Assembly: GCA_963783095.1 (NCBI GenBank) | Contig: CAWAMR010000015.1 | Span: forward strand, 124,001 to 188,000 | Length of the DNA: 64,000 nt | Reading direction: 5' to 3' | DNA from: CAWAMR01 sp963783095 | GTDB taxonomy: Bacteria; Planctomycetota; Planctomycetia; Gemmatales; Gemmataceae | Shown: piece by piece, positions 1 to 11,012 of the stretch | Numbering within the stretch: the first letter of the stretch is position 1 | How the letters are laid out: each line of letters begins with the position of its first letter | Made by a program: the position numbers and the translations under genes | The notes under the pieces: generated by a model | Database searches by the model: none | Told to the model about the DNA's origin: nothing | The model's input: the letters and a program-made list of their open reading frames with translations, nothing else

Positions 1-2
1 AC

Positions 3-1925
3 AATGCCCTGGAACAAACCGACGGGGAGTTTGTGATCGTCCTCGATGCCGATCACGTTCCCGAACCGCACTTCATCACGCGCCTGATCGGTTACTTCCA
101 CGATGAAGGACTGGCCTACGTTCAGACACCCCACGCTTTTTACAATTTCGACTCCTTCCAGGCCCGACTCGATCATTCCCACCGTAAATACTGGGAAGAA
201 GGCGACCTGTTCTATCGGGTCATCCAACCCGGACGCAATCACTGGAACGCCGCGATCTTTGCGGGTTCTGCCGCCATGTTCCGGCGCACCGCGCTGCGGG
301 AAGTCGGCTACATTGCCACGGAAACCGTGACCGAAGATATGCATACCGGTCTGCGCCTGCACGCCAAGGGCTGGAAATCCCTGGCGATCAGCGAACGGCT
401 CGTCGCCGGACAGGCCCCGCCGGACATTGCCACTTTCCACAAACAGCGGCAACGCTGGGCCGAGGGCAATCTCGGCATCATGAAATTCGACAACCCGCTG
501 ACCACCGCCGGGCTGACGACCGCGCAACGGCTGTGTTACTTCGGTTCCATGATCCACTGGGCCAGCGGTTTGTTCAAGCTGGCCATTTATCTCACGCCGA
601 TCCTGATGCTTTTCTCGGGCATCCCGCCGGTGCGGGAATTTACCTGGAATCTGGCCATCGTTACCTTGACGTACCTGTTCACGTCTTTGTACGCGATGAA
701 GGCCGTCAGCAACGGTTACTGCTCGATCATCAACTCCGAACTGTTTGCGATGGTCAATTTCTGGACGCAAATCAAGGGGACCATTCGCGCGATCCTGTTC
801 CGTCGCACCGAATTCGGCGTCACGGAGAAGGACCGAGGCACCGCCCGAGCTCAGAAAAAGAACCCCTCGGTTTGGCCCTATGTTCGGCCGCAAACCTATC
901 TGATTATTATCAGCGTTCTCGCCTTGTTCTGGGGCTGGATGAAACTGAAACTCGAACTCAATCCGATCCGATTCGCATCGTCGCACTGGCCGTGGCTGTC
1001 GGCGCAAGTCGAAGGAACCTCGTGGAATGGCTCGATTCCCGCCGGCTTTGGTATCTCGGACGACCCCTTCAAACCGGTGGTGCCGACGATCTGGGTTCTG
1101 ATCTTCTTCTGGCTGGCGTACAAGGTAACCCAGCGCGCCTTCTGGCCTGCGGATCGGCGCGTGGCAACCCGGCATGTCGTGCATTTGCCCGTGGAATACG
1201 AAGTTTCCCTCGATCAGGGTACGGCCAATCAATACGGAGTGACCGTCGATCTGAACGACACCGGAATGGCATTCATTGCTTACGACGAAGTTCCCAAGGG
1301 AGCGGTTCTGCACTTCACGATTCGGGGCGGCGGTGAAGTCATCAAATGTAAAGGGGAAATCCGGTCTGCCGAGAGAGTCGTCCGCGTCGGTGCCGCGGAT
1401 GGGTACCGTTATGGAGTTCAATTCCAGAATCTGACTTCTCCCCAGATCGATGCCGTCAATCGCATCTGCCTGCACTATGCGGTGCCGCGCATGTTCGACG
1501 AATACGCGCGCGGCAATCGCAATACCTTCTGGTCGCGCGTCAAAGGCTGGCAAGGGCGCAGATTCTCGCAGCGCCGAGTTGCCAAACGCAATCCCTACAG
1601 TCTGCCCTTGATCGTGAATTCCGGTTCGACCGAGGAAACCACCCAGTACAGCACCACGGAAGATGTCAGCAGGGTCGCCGCAGCGACCATGTTGGACAAC
1701 GAACTGCCGATCGGCACTCAAGTCGGGTACCTGATGCCCACGCCGCTCGGAGAAGTCCGGGGCACGGCAGAAGTGATCCGCTCGGATCCCCAGGAAGTTG
1801 CCGGCAAACTCTTTTTCCGGACGGTGCTGGAGTTCAAGGATTTTGAATCTCAGGGCCGGACCACGCTGCAAACCCTGGTGAACACGGGCGATGCGGGTGG
1901 GATGCGCGGTGCTTCGCCCCGATAA
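3..1925 (+). CDS. bcsA: Cellulose synthase catalytic subunit (BcsA-like), 5' truncated
   Basis: Family 2 processive glycosyltransferase that would polymerise UDP-glucose and extrude the glucan across the inner membrane. The reading frame is open from base 3, so the gene starts before the window and its first catalytic Asp lies outside. Visible are the DADH metal-binding motif (about residue 15), the TED general-base motif, and QRQRW (QxxRW), followed by several hydrophobic membrane segments. A PilZ domain sits at about residues 395-490 with an RVATR (RxxxR) motif and DLNDTG in place of the usual DxSxxG, so c-di-GMP activation is plausible with one Ser-to-Asn change. A second conserved C-terminal stretch follows. 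The next gene starts about 20 bases downstream, suggesting an operon. Another beta-glycan polymer cannot be excluded. Confidence 0.9.
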   Translation, partial: NALEQTDGEFVIVLDADHVPEPHFITRLIGYFHDEGLAYVQTPHAFYNFDSFQARLDHSHRKYWEEGDLFYRVIQPGRNHWNAAIFAGSAAMFRRTALREVGYIATETVTEDMHTGLRLHAKGWKSLAISERLVAGQAPPDIATFHKQRQRWAEGNLGIMKFDNPLTTAGLTTAQRLCYFGSMIHWASGLFKLAIYLTPILMLFSGIPPVREFTWNLAIVTLTYLFTSLYAMKAVSNGYCSIINSELFAMVNFWTQIKGTIRAILFRRTEFGVTEKDRGTARAQKKNPSVWPYVRPQTYLIIISVLALFWGWMKLKLELNPIRFASSHWPWLSAQVEGTSWNGSIPAGFGISDDPFKPVVPTIWVLIFFWLAYKVTQRAFWPADRRVATRHVVHLPVEYEVSLDQGTANQYGVTVDLNDTGMAFIAYDEVPKGAVLHFTIRGGGEVIKCKGEIRSAERVVRVGAADGYRYGVQFQNLTSPQIDAVNRICLHYAVPRMFDEYARGNRNTFWSRVKGWQGRRFSQRRVAKRNPYSLPLIVNSGSTEETTQYSTTEDVSRVAAATMLDNELPIGTQVGYLMPTPLGEVRGTAEVIRSDPQEVAGKLFFRTVLEFKDFESQGRTTLQTLVNTGDAGGMRGASPR

Positions 1926-1944
1926 GCGCTCCGTTCTGCCCAGC

Positions 1945-4900
1945 ATGCGCATTCCAATCCTGGTCGCGGTGTGCATTGCGATTCCACTGGTTGTTTTTCA
2001 GACCTACCTCTTCCCCATTTTCAATCGGGAGGATTACACCCTCCGGCGCATGCTCGAACTGGGCGGACGCAATATGACCGCGGAACAAGTCGGGGAGTTC
2101 GACAAGATTCACGAGGATACCATGGCTCGATCGTATCCCAGCAACGATCGCCTCGTCAACGAGATGGCCGTCCTTATGGTCGTTTATCCGATAACACCGC
2201 CCGAAATGGATCGAAAGCGCAAGCGCATGATCGACGAAGTGGCCATCCGGCTCGCCCCGCGTGCTCCCAACGAAACCGATCTGCAAAAGACCTTGTTGTA
2301 TGCCTACCACCACATCGAACATTACGACGATGCCGAACGAGTGTTCCGCGACATCGAGGCACTTCGCGCCAAGAATAAAGTTTCGGATAGCGATTGGTAC
2401 GAAGCACGCCTGGAAGCGGCGCACGTTGCCGTCGATGCCGGCAAAGACAAGGAAGCGACTCAACTTTACGAATCCTTGAAAAAGGATGCCGCCGGCGACC
2501 TGTCGCTGCGCAACGAATATGCGGGTGTATTGGTCCGCTTCGGGCATTTTGACGCAGCGGAAGAAGTCTACAAAGGGGTGAACCCCGACATGACCGCACG
2601 CAAATTGATCTTCGATATTAATTTGCAAAAGATGGCACAATATCCGGAGTCGGAGGATAAGATGATTGCCGATTCCCTCACGCGCGATGCCCGCGTTGCG
2701 AAAAGAAGGGCGGCCTTCGATGAAGCCATGAAACAGTTGACTGCCATGAGGATTTCGGGAGACCTCAAGGGTGAGCAACGCCTGGAAACCGATAAGATGG
2801 AGGCGAATCTCTATGCGTCCACGAAAAACTTTGAAGAAGCCAAGAAAGTTTTGGATAAAATTCGGCTCAACTATCCCGACGAAACCGGTGTCGTGGTGAA
2901 GATCGCCCAGATGGAACTGGGCATGAAGAAGTTTGATGAAGCTCTCCAGACGATCGAACTAATACTGAAAGAGGACAAATACTCCGCGGATGGGATTCGA
3001 GCGTTCATCGATGCTGCTTCCGCTGTGAAGACCCGCGATCCCGCCAAGAACGAGATGTCGACCGATGGTCCTCTGGAACCTCTGGAACAGCAAATCGCGA
3101 CGACAATTTACAACAAGCATCGCGACAAGATTGAAAATGACCCGCTGTATCTCACCCGACTTAGTTGGGTGCTGATCCGTTGCAAAAATGTTCCCGATAG
3201 TGAAAAGGCGCTCACCGAAGCATACGGTGCTTTCCAGAAGAAGGGGGGCGATCAGGATCCCGAGCTTCGTAAAGAAATCGCCATGTTGATGATCCGGCAT
3301 GGGCAATTTTCTCGTGCGGCAGGCGTACTGGCAGGAACCAACACGATCGAAGCTCGAAAACTCAGTAACGACCTGTTGCTCCAGGATAAGAACTTCAACG
3401 AGGCGCTGAGCGATGCTCGTGCAATGGAGCGAATCTTCACGTCGAAAGAAGAAAAACTCGATATTCAGAAACGGATCGCCAATATCTACGTGGCCAAGGG
3501 CGATTTCAATGAGGCCATGAAGGCCTACGAGAACCTGAAAACCCAGGATAAGGAAGCAGAGATGAAGATCGCTCAACTCTATCTCTACATGGCGACTCCG
3601 CCCGGAAAGCCGGGTTATGATGCCAAGAATTATCCGGGACAACTTCAAAAAGCTTTGGCCGAGCTGGAAAAAGCGATCGCCAAGGAAGACTTCCAGAAAG
3701 TGCCGATTGAGGTTCGCAAGAACTTCATTGACGCCGCTGCCGGCGTGCCGGAGATCAGTCCCAAGCAGGCTGCGATGGTCGAGCGAATTGCCGACGACGT
3801 TCTGAAAACGCACGGCGGCGATGCCGAGGCGCTGTCGCGTCTGGCCTGGGTTCTCCTCAAGGCGGAAGACAAAGAAAAAGCCGTCAAAGTTCTCGATAAG
3901 GCGCTGCTCCTGCCCGTTCAGAATCGGGAGATTCGCAAGGAACTTTCGGGTGTTCTGGCCAAAGCGGGAAAGAATGAGCAGGCCGCCAATCTGGTGAAGG
4001 ATCTCGCCCAGTCGGATGAGGACCATCTGGCCCTGGCCAAGCTCTATTCGGGCGGCGAGTTGTGGACGGAAGCTCTTCAGGAAGTCGATGCTGTTCTCGC
4101 CAAGTCTCCGGAAAACAAAGATGCTCAGGTTCTCCATGCGGACATTCAGAGCTGGAAGGGAGACCACGCGAAAGCAATTGTCGAATTTGACGCCTTGATG
4201 GCCAAGTATGCCGATGATCCGAAACTTCCGGTACGTCGCGCTGAAGTGATGCTCTGGAAGAAGGACTACGTTCATGCTCTGGATGAGTTCCTGAAGTTAT
4301 ATGAAAGCCAACCGAACAACTCGCAAGTATGGAGCGGTATCGCTGCCACCATCGCGGCCATCGCCGGTCCTGGAGACGGCAAAGTTCCGGTTTGCGCCGT
4401 GAATGCCATTGAGGCCATTGCCCAGCGCGTTCTTACCAGTGCCACCGCCGATCCTCTGCTTTTGTCTCGAACCGCGCTGGTGATGTCCTATCTGAAGGAT
4501 CCTATCGCCGGCAAGCTGGTGGATCGGGCCAAAGCCAGCGACCCGAAGGACCCCATCGCCAAGATTGAACTTGCTTCCGCTTTGTCGGCAATGAAACGTT
4601 ATCCGGAAGCCGTCGCGGTTTACAAGAGCTTGCCGATCTTGTCTGCTCAAAATCGAGTCCAGTTAATCAACATTGCGACTGCCGCCGAGCAACTCGACCT
4701 TGCCGCGGAACAGGCCCGCCTTTTGGTCAAGGAAGCAGAAAACCACAAGAACGATAAGATTCTGCTCAAGGAGTATCTCGCCCGAAAGCGAATTCTGGCC
4801 CAGGTTCTGAGCTGGAGAGGCGACTATGCGGAATCGATGGCGCTGTATGAAGACTTGATCAAAGTTGGGTTTGAACAGGCGGACATCAAGTTGATGATGG

Positions 4901-6182
4901 CCGAGGTCGCAGTTTGGGCGCATCAATACCGGGAAGGCCTGATCCGGTTCTATGATCTGGTGGATACGAAGCTGGAGCAGCCTCGGGTCTGGATCGGGTA
5001 TATCAACTCCGCATCCAGTGTGCCGACGATGACCAAAGACCAACTGAGCAATATTCTTTTCATTGCCGATAAAGTTGCGAGCGAGATCAAGGAACCCGAA
5101 TTGCTCTCCCGTTTGGCCTGGGTACTGATTCGTGAAAAGCATGCTGCCAAGGCTGATCCGCTGCTGAAGCGTGCTGTGGAAATGCTCAAGAAAGATCCCG
5201 CGAAGGATGCAGCCATCCGCAAGGAAATAGCCGGGGTGCTGGTGGCTCGGCTATTCCCCAAACAGGTCATCATTCCGCAACCGGGCCAAGAACTGGTGAC
5301 GCGCCGCTGGTTGATCCACGAAGCGATCGCTCTTTATGCCTCGCTCGATCCGGACACCGATTTCGACCAGAAAACGCGTATCGACTTCATCACCCTGCTG
5401 TTGGTATCGGATGAAAAGGATAGTCTGGCGAAGGCCGAGGTTTTGATGAGGCCGTTGCGGCTCAAGACGCGGCCCGAGTCTTACGATTTGCGCATCCGTT
5501 TCGGCGAGGTGCTTCTCTATACGCGAAATTCGACATCACCAAGGCAAAATTCAAGGAAGCCCAGGAGCAGTTTGCCAAAATCATCGCGGATCTGCACGAT
5601 CCCAATAAGCCATTGTATCAAACGGCAGAGGTTCGTTTGGCTGAGTCGTATCTATGGGCGGGCGAGTTCGACAAGGCTCTGCCGATCTTCAAACATGCTC
5701 TCAAGGATTATGTGATCCTGGACAAGAACCAAGACATTGTCCGCGATGTGTGGCTCGGTTACATCGATGCTCTATCGGCGATGATTGGCGACAAGTTCAA
5801 GGTCGCTAAGAGCGAGGAAGACATCGACCGGATTCGCACCAATCTTTTGACTGCGGAAGAGAAACAGTACGTCCTTTGGTGCTATGAGAAATCGGGCAAA
5901 TTCCTTCCCGACCCCAGCATGAAGCTGAGCGATCCCGAACAGTACGAGAAGGAGATTGAGTACTATACAGGCTCGCTGGCCCGGCTCGGCATCGAGTTGG
6001 CTTACATGGGCGAGATGCCAAAGAGCAAGGAAGTTTACCAGCAAGCGATCAATCTCAACTCCGATCAAAAGACGATCGTCAAGCTCTGGGGAGATTATGC
6101 CGAGGCGCTTCAGCACATCAAAGCAAATCGGGAGGCAGAGGAGATCTATCAACGACTCTTCTCTGCACAGAGAGGTCGATGA
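1945..6182 (+). CDS. Large exported TPR-repeat protein, one frame change near 5525
   Basis: A protein of about 1410 residues built almost entirely of TPR-like helical pairs (recurring FDEA, LSRLAWVL and KALLLP-type segments). It starts with a hydrophobic signal/anchor (MRIPILVAVCIAIPL). ATG 1945 is preferred over ATG 1891 because it begins directly at this segment and does not overlap the synthase. The frame from 1945 runs well to about 5520, where residues turn low-complexity. A -1 change there (one missing base near CGCGAAATTC) resumes clean TPR sequence to the stop at 6180-6182. It lies directly behind the BcsA-like gene and probably acts as a periplasmic scaffold for polymer export. It is not a known Bcs subunit by name; the role is inferred from position and repeats. 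Confidence 0.8.
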
Positions 6183-6194
6183 ACTATCCTCTGA

Positions 6195-6238
6195 AACGCA
6201 CAAGGCCCACGGTGTTTCCGTGGGTGCCTTGTGCGTTT
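6195..6238. terminator. Bidirectional hairpin terminator between convergent genes
   Basis: An 18-base left arm (6195-6212, starting AACGCACAAGG) pairs with a right arm (6218-6238) around a TGTTT loop, with a two-base bulge. It sits 13 bases after the TPR gene stop and 33 bases before the end of the convergent BcsC-like gene, so it can serve both strands. Confidence 0.8.
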
Positions 6239-6270
6239 GTTGCATTCCTTGCTCGATGAATGCCATAAGA

Positions 6271-9200
6271 TTATCGGAACCGAATCTGAAGGTAGGCAAG
6301 TGCCGTGTACTGTGTGTACACATGCGACACAATGGCATTTCCCACCGCACCAACCGTTAGCCAAGTGCACACATCGTAATTGAGCAAGACCCGGAAGTTT
6401 CCGTAGGTGTTCATGTTATTATCGGTCGCGATGCCGGCCTGGGCCGAATAGTAGCATTGATTGCTGTGCACGAAGTAATCGCGGCTAAGCCATTCCCACC
6501 ATTCTGCACGCACCTCACCCAGGGCAAAGGCATTCGGCGCGAAGTACGGGTGAATCGCACCGAAGAGGTCGTACTGATTGGGCGGATTGGTCGGGAATAC
6601 CGTCTGCTGAGCAAATCCTTGCAAGAAGAAGTTCTGGACCAGCTTGAATTGTTTTGGCGGCAAGGTCAGGCTCACTTCGTTGTACAAGTTCAACTGGTTC
6701 ATATCGTTGTCGTCGCTGTAATGGGCATACTTGTACTCGCCACCGAAGCGCCATACTCGACTCGGCTGGAAGTCTGCACCGGCGTAGAAGCCGTAGCGGT
6801 AAATGTCCTGAGCGATCGACTCGCCGTTCTCCGCCACGTTCTCCAAAAAGCCGCCGGCATGAACCTTCGCCAAACTGGTTACATAGTATTCCCCACCGCC
6901 GTTAAAGGTCGGGCGGGTGTGGAAGCCGTTGGTATACTCTTCGATGGTGAGTGTGCCGTAAGCCAGCAGTCGATCGTCCAGAAACCGTTTCTGAGCATGG
7001 ATCCAGGGCAGGTTACCGGTGGCTTCGGGGTACTCATAATTCGGCTTGTATAGCACGCGGGTATAGCCGAGTTCCACATACTCATTCTCGTCTCCCAGGG
7101 GCAACACCGCTGAATTCGTGTAATTGAAGCGGTCGATGTTGGTAAGCCCTTGCCGACCGCGCTGATCGTACCAGTAGAAGTTCGAGTTGAACTTCGGCCC
7201 CATATTGGCCTGGGCACGTTCGGACGCAACCATCGCATCGCGATTTTGCTCGTCGACCTGAAGTACCTGGCTATACATGTCGAGTGCACGTTGCGTGTAA
7301 TTCAAAGTTCCGTAGGTCTGCCCCAGGTCGAACAGCGCTTCGGTATTGGTTTTCTCGTTTTCGATCGCACTCTGATAGGCAGGGATGGCCTCGTAATTGC
7401 GGTACCCCTTGAGTTCCTTGGCCTGGGCTTCCAGTTCAAAGGCTCTTTGCCAGGCAATGGTCGCGTCGTAATCCGCGATGAGTCGCTGCGCGGCCAGACG
7501 AACATCTTCATCGCTGCTGCCGGCCAGACGCTGCAATTCGCCGCGCAGTGCCGCGCCCGTGATCCTACCGGCGACATAGGGATTGAGGACCGGTCGGAGT
7601 TTCGGTTCTTTTTGAATCAGGCTGGCCATGTCCGTAAGAATCTGTTCGTCCGCAGAGAACTGCATCATTGCGCCGTACTGCGATCTCGCAGCGCTGTACT
7701 GGCGGTCGCTGAACAACACTCGCGCACGTTCGCGGGGCGGGATCGTGAATTCGGGATCGATCAGAATCAGTTGGTCGTACTGTGCGGAAGATTTCCGATA
7801 ATTCTGGGCAATGGCAAATGCTCGTGCCAGTGCGAGATGGCCTCGAACATTGGTCGGCGATACACGCAGAATCGTTTGCGTCGTGCCGAAGCAGTCCGAG
7901 GGATTGCCGCTGAACCGGCTCTGCCGTTGCTGGGCATCGGCCAGGCGAATGAGAACCGCAAGATTCTCGCCGCCCTCGCCGTTGCGACCGGTCATGCACA
8001 GTTCAACCACCTTGCTATCGTCGAAATCCGCACCGAAAAGGTCGGCCAGAACCATACGGTTCCGGACGTCGCCGCCCGAAAGACCGTTGACGTAGCCGAG
8101 CAACTGGGCGGCACGGTCCACGTTCCCCAGCTTTGCAGAAGCGCGGGCCAGTCCGTAGTACGCGAGTGCGACCCGGCCGCTGGGGCGGGACAGCGCAATT
8201 TCATATTCCTTGGCCGCGTCCAATGTTCTGCCCGAATCGAGCAAAGCACGTGCAAGGGCGAGCCGAACGCCAACGGCCTGCTGTTCGCTCCGGGGGTTCG
8301 TGGAGAGATAGGCGCGTGCCGTGGAGATGGCCGCGTCGAATTGTTTTGCCTTGCTCAGATGGCGCGTCACCGCCGCGATCCCGGCCGAGTCGAACGGATC
8401 ATCCTGAATCAAGACCTTGGCGACTTCTGCGGCTTCGGCATATTTCCGCTGGCTCGCGAGAGTCTCGGCGAACCAGATGCGTGCCTGCCTGCCGCTCGCT
8501 CCGATCGGCGGAATCTTGGCGAATTCCCCCTTGGCTTTTTCCCATTCCCGGATGAATTCGTAGAGACGGCCCAGTGCGTAATGGACATCGTTGTCGGCGG
8601 GGTTGCGGCGCAGCATGTCGAGGTAAATCTGTTTTGCCTCAATGTATTCGCCAACCAGTTGGTGATAGGAGGCATAGGCCAACAAATAGCCGCGTTGGTT
8701 TGCCAAATTGGGAATGAAACTATCCAAAATCTTTCGTGCGTTGATGGGTTCGTACATTTCGATATGGACTCGCGCCATCCCGATCAAAGCGGCACCATTC
8801 GCGTTGTCGTTCACGAGCACTTGATTGTAAACCTGGCCGGCCAGTTCAAATTCATCGATGGAAAGGAGGATGTCGGCCAGGACCAGGCGAACCGGGGCAT
8901 TATCCGGAGACTTTCCGGCCATTTCGTTGATAACTTCCATCGACGCCTGGCGATCGCCGAGCCTGGCATAGGCCCGGATGAGTCCCGTGATAACCTCCAG
9001 GACATCCGTGGCAGTGACCGCACGGTTGTTATCCTTGACCTCACCGGAGAGTTTTTGCTCGTAATATTTCTTTTTCGCCAGAAGGTAAGGCAGAGCCTCT
9101 GCCGGTCGTTCCAGATCGAGGAGCAATGCTCCCAGTGCTGCGGGTGCGACCGGATCTTCCGGCTTGATCATCGAGAGGTAGCGGTCATAAACCTGTGTGG

Positions 9201-9768
9201 CTCGGAGTTGATCGTTGTAGAACACGTAAGCCCGGCCCAGTCGCACCGAGTAGTCCGGTGCGTTGGGAACGAGTCGAACGGCCTCGGCGTACTGGAGGAT
9301 CGCCTGCCGGTATTCTTTGGCGCTGACATAGGCATCGCCCAATAACACTCGAAAGCCGGCCAGTATTTCAGCCTTGACGCGTTGTTGCATGGCGTGGCTA
9401 ATCATTTCCTGATACATGGCGATCGCCCGCCGAAAGTCGCCGGCCCTACTAAGGATACCTGCATACTCCGAGCGGATCTGAACCAGGTCGGGACGCCGGC
9501 GGAACAATAGCTCAAACCGCTCGATGGCGAGTGGGTAGTTCTTCAACTGTACCGCGTTTTGTGCGGCGTTGTAGAGAAGCCGCTCATCCTGGCTGAGACT
9601 CTCGACCTCTTTCGAAGGAGCGGTCCCGGCAGGAACTTCCTTTTTGGGTGCCGGCAACGGCTCACTCTGTTGAACGACAGTATTGTCGAGCGCACGCCCC
9701 TCAACTCCAGGTTGTTTGGCCTCTGCGGGCTTTCGGGCCGTGGGCAGGGCCGGTACGGTCACCGGCAA
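6271..9768 (-). CDS. BcsC-like exporter: TPR repeats plus outer-membrane beta-barrel (main part)
   Basis: About 1165 residues. Roughly the first 830 are TPR repeats (several YA-LG-ALLDLERPAEALPYL-type units). The last 330 are rich in aromatic residues and alternate as in an outer-membrane barrel, ending in ...LAYLQIRFR with a C-terminal aromatic. The BcsC/AlgK-AlgE design predicts export of a polysaccharide through the outer membrane. The frame opens only with a TTG and no signal peptide. The overlapping upstream frame (9759-10394) supplies the missing N-terminal membrane anchor, and reading back through the overlap gives a continuous Pro-rich linker. I therefore take the two as one gene split by a single missing base near 9775. 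It is convergent with the synthase/TPR genes. Confidence 0.8.
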   Translation of the reverse strand: MPVTVPALPTARKPAEAKQPGVEGRALDNTVVQQSEPLPAPKKEVPAGTAPSKEVESLSQDERLLYNAAQNAVQLKNYPLAIERFELLFRRRPDLVQIRSEYAGILSRAGDFRRAIAMYQEMISHAMQQRVKAEILAGFRVLLGDAYVSAKEYRQAILQYAEAVRLVPNAPDYSVRLGRAYVFYNDQLRATQVYDRYLSMIKPEDPVAPAALGALLLDLERPAEALPYLLAKKKYYEQKLSGEVKDNNRAVTATDVLEVITGLIRAYARLGDRQASMEVINEMAGKSPDNAPVRLVLADILLSIDEFELAGQVYNQVLVNDNANGAALIGMARVHIEMYEPINARKILDSFIPNLANQRGYLLAYASYHQLVGEYIEAKQIYLDMLRRNPADNDVHYALGRLYEFIREWEKAKGEFAKIPPIGASGRQARIWFAETLASQRKYAEAAEVAKVLIQDDPFDSAGIAAVTRHLSKAKQFDAAISTARAYLSTNPRSEQQAVGVRLALARALLDSGRTLDAAKEYEIALSRPSGRVALAYYGLARASAKLGNVDRAAQLLGYVNGLSGGDVRNRMVLADLFGADFDDSKVVELCMTGRNGEGGENLAVLIRLADAQQRQSRFSGNPSDCFGTTQTILRVSPTNVRGHLALARAFAIAQNYRKSSAQYDQLILIDPEFTIPPRERARVLFSDRQYSAARSQYGAMMQFSADEQILTDMASLIQKEPKLRPVLNPYVAGRITGAALRGELQRLAGSSDEDVRLAAQRLIADYDATIAWQRAFELEAQAKELKGYRNYEAIPAYQSAIENEKTNTEALFDLGQTYGTLNYTQRALDMYSQVLQVDEQNRDAMVASERAQANMGPKFNSNFYWYDQRGRQGLTNIDRFNYTNSAVLPLGDENEYVELGYTRVLYKPNYEYPEATGNLPWIHAQKRFLDDRLLAYGTLTIEEYTNGFHTRPTFNGGGEYYVTSLAKVHAGGFLENVAENGESIAQDIYRYGFYAGADFQPSRVWRFGGEYKYAHYSDDNDMNQLNLYNEVSLTLPPKQFKLVQNFFLQGFAQQTVFPTNPPNQYDLFGAIHPYFAPNAFALGEVRAEWWEWLSRDYFVHSNQCYYSAQAGIATDNNMNTYGNFRVLLNYDVCTWLTVGAVGNAIVSHVYTQYTALAYLQIRFR

Positions 9769-10394
9769 TTCACTCTTGCCGGCGCAACCGGCAAATTCAC
9801 CTTTGGGACCGGAGGCGGTGTCCCCGGATCGGGCTTGGTGGAAGGCGGCAACCCGATCAGGCTCGGACCGGCCGGCATGGCCGCAGGATCGCCGCCGCCC
9901 GGTACTTCCTCCAGGGCAGGCATGGTCTTTGAACCGGGATCGGGACTCTGTTGCGGAATGGCCGGGATCGGAATCTTGGGATCTTCTCCACCCGGATTTT
10001 GAAACTGGGCCTGAACAACCGATTTCCCGCCGGAGGCATAATCGGTCAAGACGCTGCCGACTCCCGGAGCCAGTTTGCTCTGGGACGGAGTGACGGAGAA
10101 GATGTCAGGGATCGGAGCTTGTGTTCCCACTTGCCCGGAAGTGAGGGTCGTGGTCGGCAACGCCGGACCAGAGACAGTATCGCCGCTCTGCGAAGATTTC
10201 CACGAAACGTCCGCCGTCGGCGGAGGAGCCGCTTGCAACTGGCTCACCGGGCCAAACTTGAGTTGGCCATCGAAAGCAAGATAGGAAGCGGTCAATGTGA
10301 GTGCCAGTCCCGCCCACGAGTACCATTTGAGTGCTACTCGATAGTAGAGCGGACGCGGCAATTCGCTTTTTCGGGGGGCAGTTGTCGTGTTCAT
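9759..10394 (-). CDS. N-terminal anchor and Pro-rich linker of the BcsC-like exporter (frame-split)
   Basis: ATG 10394 is chosen over upstream starts because AAGGA lies 8 bases before it. The product begins MNTTTAPRKSE, has one transmembrane segment (about residues 20-42, WYSWAGLALTLTASYLAF), then a long Pro/Gly/Thr-rich low-complexity region typical of a periplasm-spanning linker. It ends in NCR-stop inside the start of the TPR frame. The sequence before the stop (PVAPA) continues naturally in the other frame as GKSELPVTV, so this is probably the 5' part of the same gene. A separate co-translated anchor protein is the alternative. Confidence 0.7.
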   Translation of the reverse strand: MNTTTAPRKSELPRPLYYRVALKWYSWAGLALTLTASYLAFDGQLKFGPVSQLQAAPPPTADVSWKSSQSGDTVSGPALPTTTLTSGQVGTQAPIPDIFSVTPSQSKLAPGVGSVLTDYASGGKSVVQAQFQNPGGEDPKIPIPAIPQQSPDPGSKTMPALEEVPGGGDPAAMPAGPSLIGLPPSTKPDPGTPPPVPKVNLPVAPARVNCR

Positions 10395-10797
10395 ACGTCC
10401 TTCACACGCAAGTGGTTGAATACGGCGGGCCGGGACACCCGTGCCAGAGTCCACAAATCCGACGGCCCCGACCGCCGGCACTAGGTTGCAAGTGATTCGG
10501 TAATTTCCATTTACTCGGCATGTCCCATAAGGCTCATAGGACCGCGAAGTTTCGGACAACCCTGTTTTTCGGCATAATCATCTTTACCGCTATAGAAAAA
10601 CTGGCAAGCAACTGGAATCATTCAAGGCTCGGCAAACAGGCAAAGTGAGGCGAATGAAAGGAAATGGGAATTCGCGGCAAGATAGGGAAAAAATGGGCAA
10701 ATAATTGTCACTCTATGTTGTTTGCTTCTGAATTGACCCAATCACTCTCGTCGGTTATGGAAGCGAAAGTCCCGAACGGACTATCCGGAGACCAAGG
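10395..10797. other. Divergent intergenic region, promoters expected, no gene seen
   Basis: About 400 bases between the leftward exporter gene and the rightward membrane protein. No conserved coding signal was recognised on either strand. Both genes must be transcribed outward from here, but I cannot point to a convincing -35/-10 pair. The rightmost 11 bases belong to the repeat that carries the ribosome-binding site of the next gene. Confidence 0.4.
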
Positions 10798-11012
10798 ATG
10801 CGGCGGAAAACCCTTCTACTGCCGTTTGGGATGCTTTTGGAAGCTGCAGTTTTTCCCCTGGCTCTGGTCGGCATGCTCCTTCGTCACGTTCGGACTTTTT
10901 TGCGGAGGCCAAGGATGCGGCGGAAAACCCTTCTACTGACGTTCGGGATGCTTTTGGGAGTTGCCGTCGTTGCCGCAGTTCTGGTAAGCATGCTCCTTCG
11001 TCATGTTCCTAA
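10787..11012 (+). repeat. Tandem 117-bp duplication of RBS, start codon and membrane segment
   Basis: Two adjacent copies with a period of exactly 117 bases (39 codons). Each begins with GGAG-CCAAGG-ATGCGGCGGAAAACC and ends with a GCATGCTCCTTCGTCA stretch. The copies have diverged, mostly in the hydrophobic core codons. Both ATGs (10798 and 10915) are in the same frame and each has its own Shine-Dalgarno-like GGAG. Confidence 0.85.

Noticed and set aside
2959..4275. Long open frame of 438 codons on the - strand
   Set aside because: Antisense shadow of the TPR gene; the + strand frame has clear TPR periodicity.
7150..9345. Long open frame of 731 codons on the + strand
   Set aside because: Antisense shadow of the BcsC-like TPR gene; the translation has no family features.
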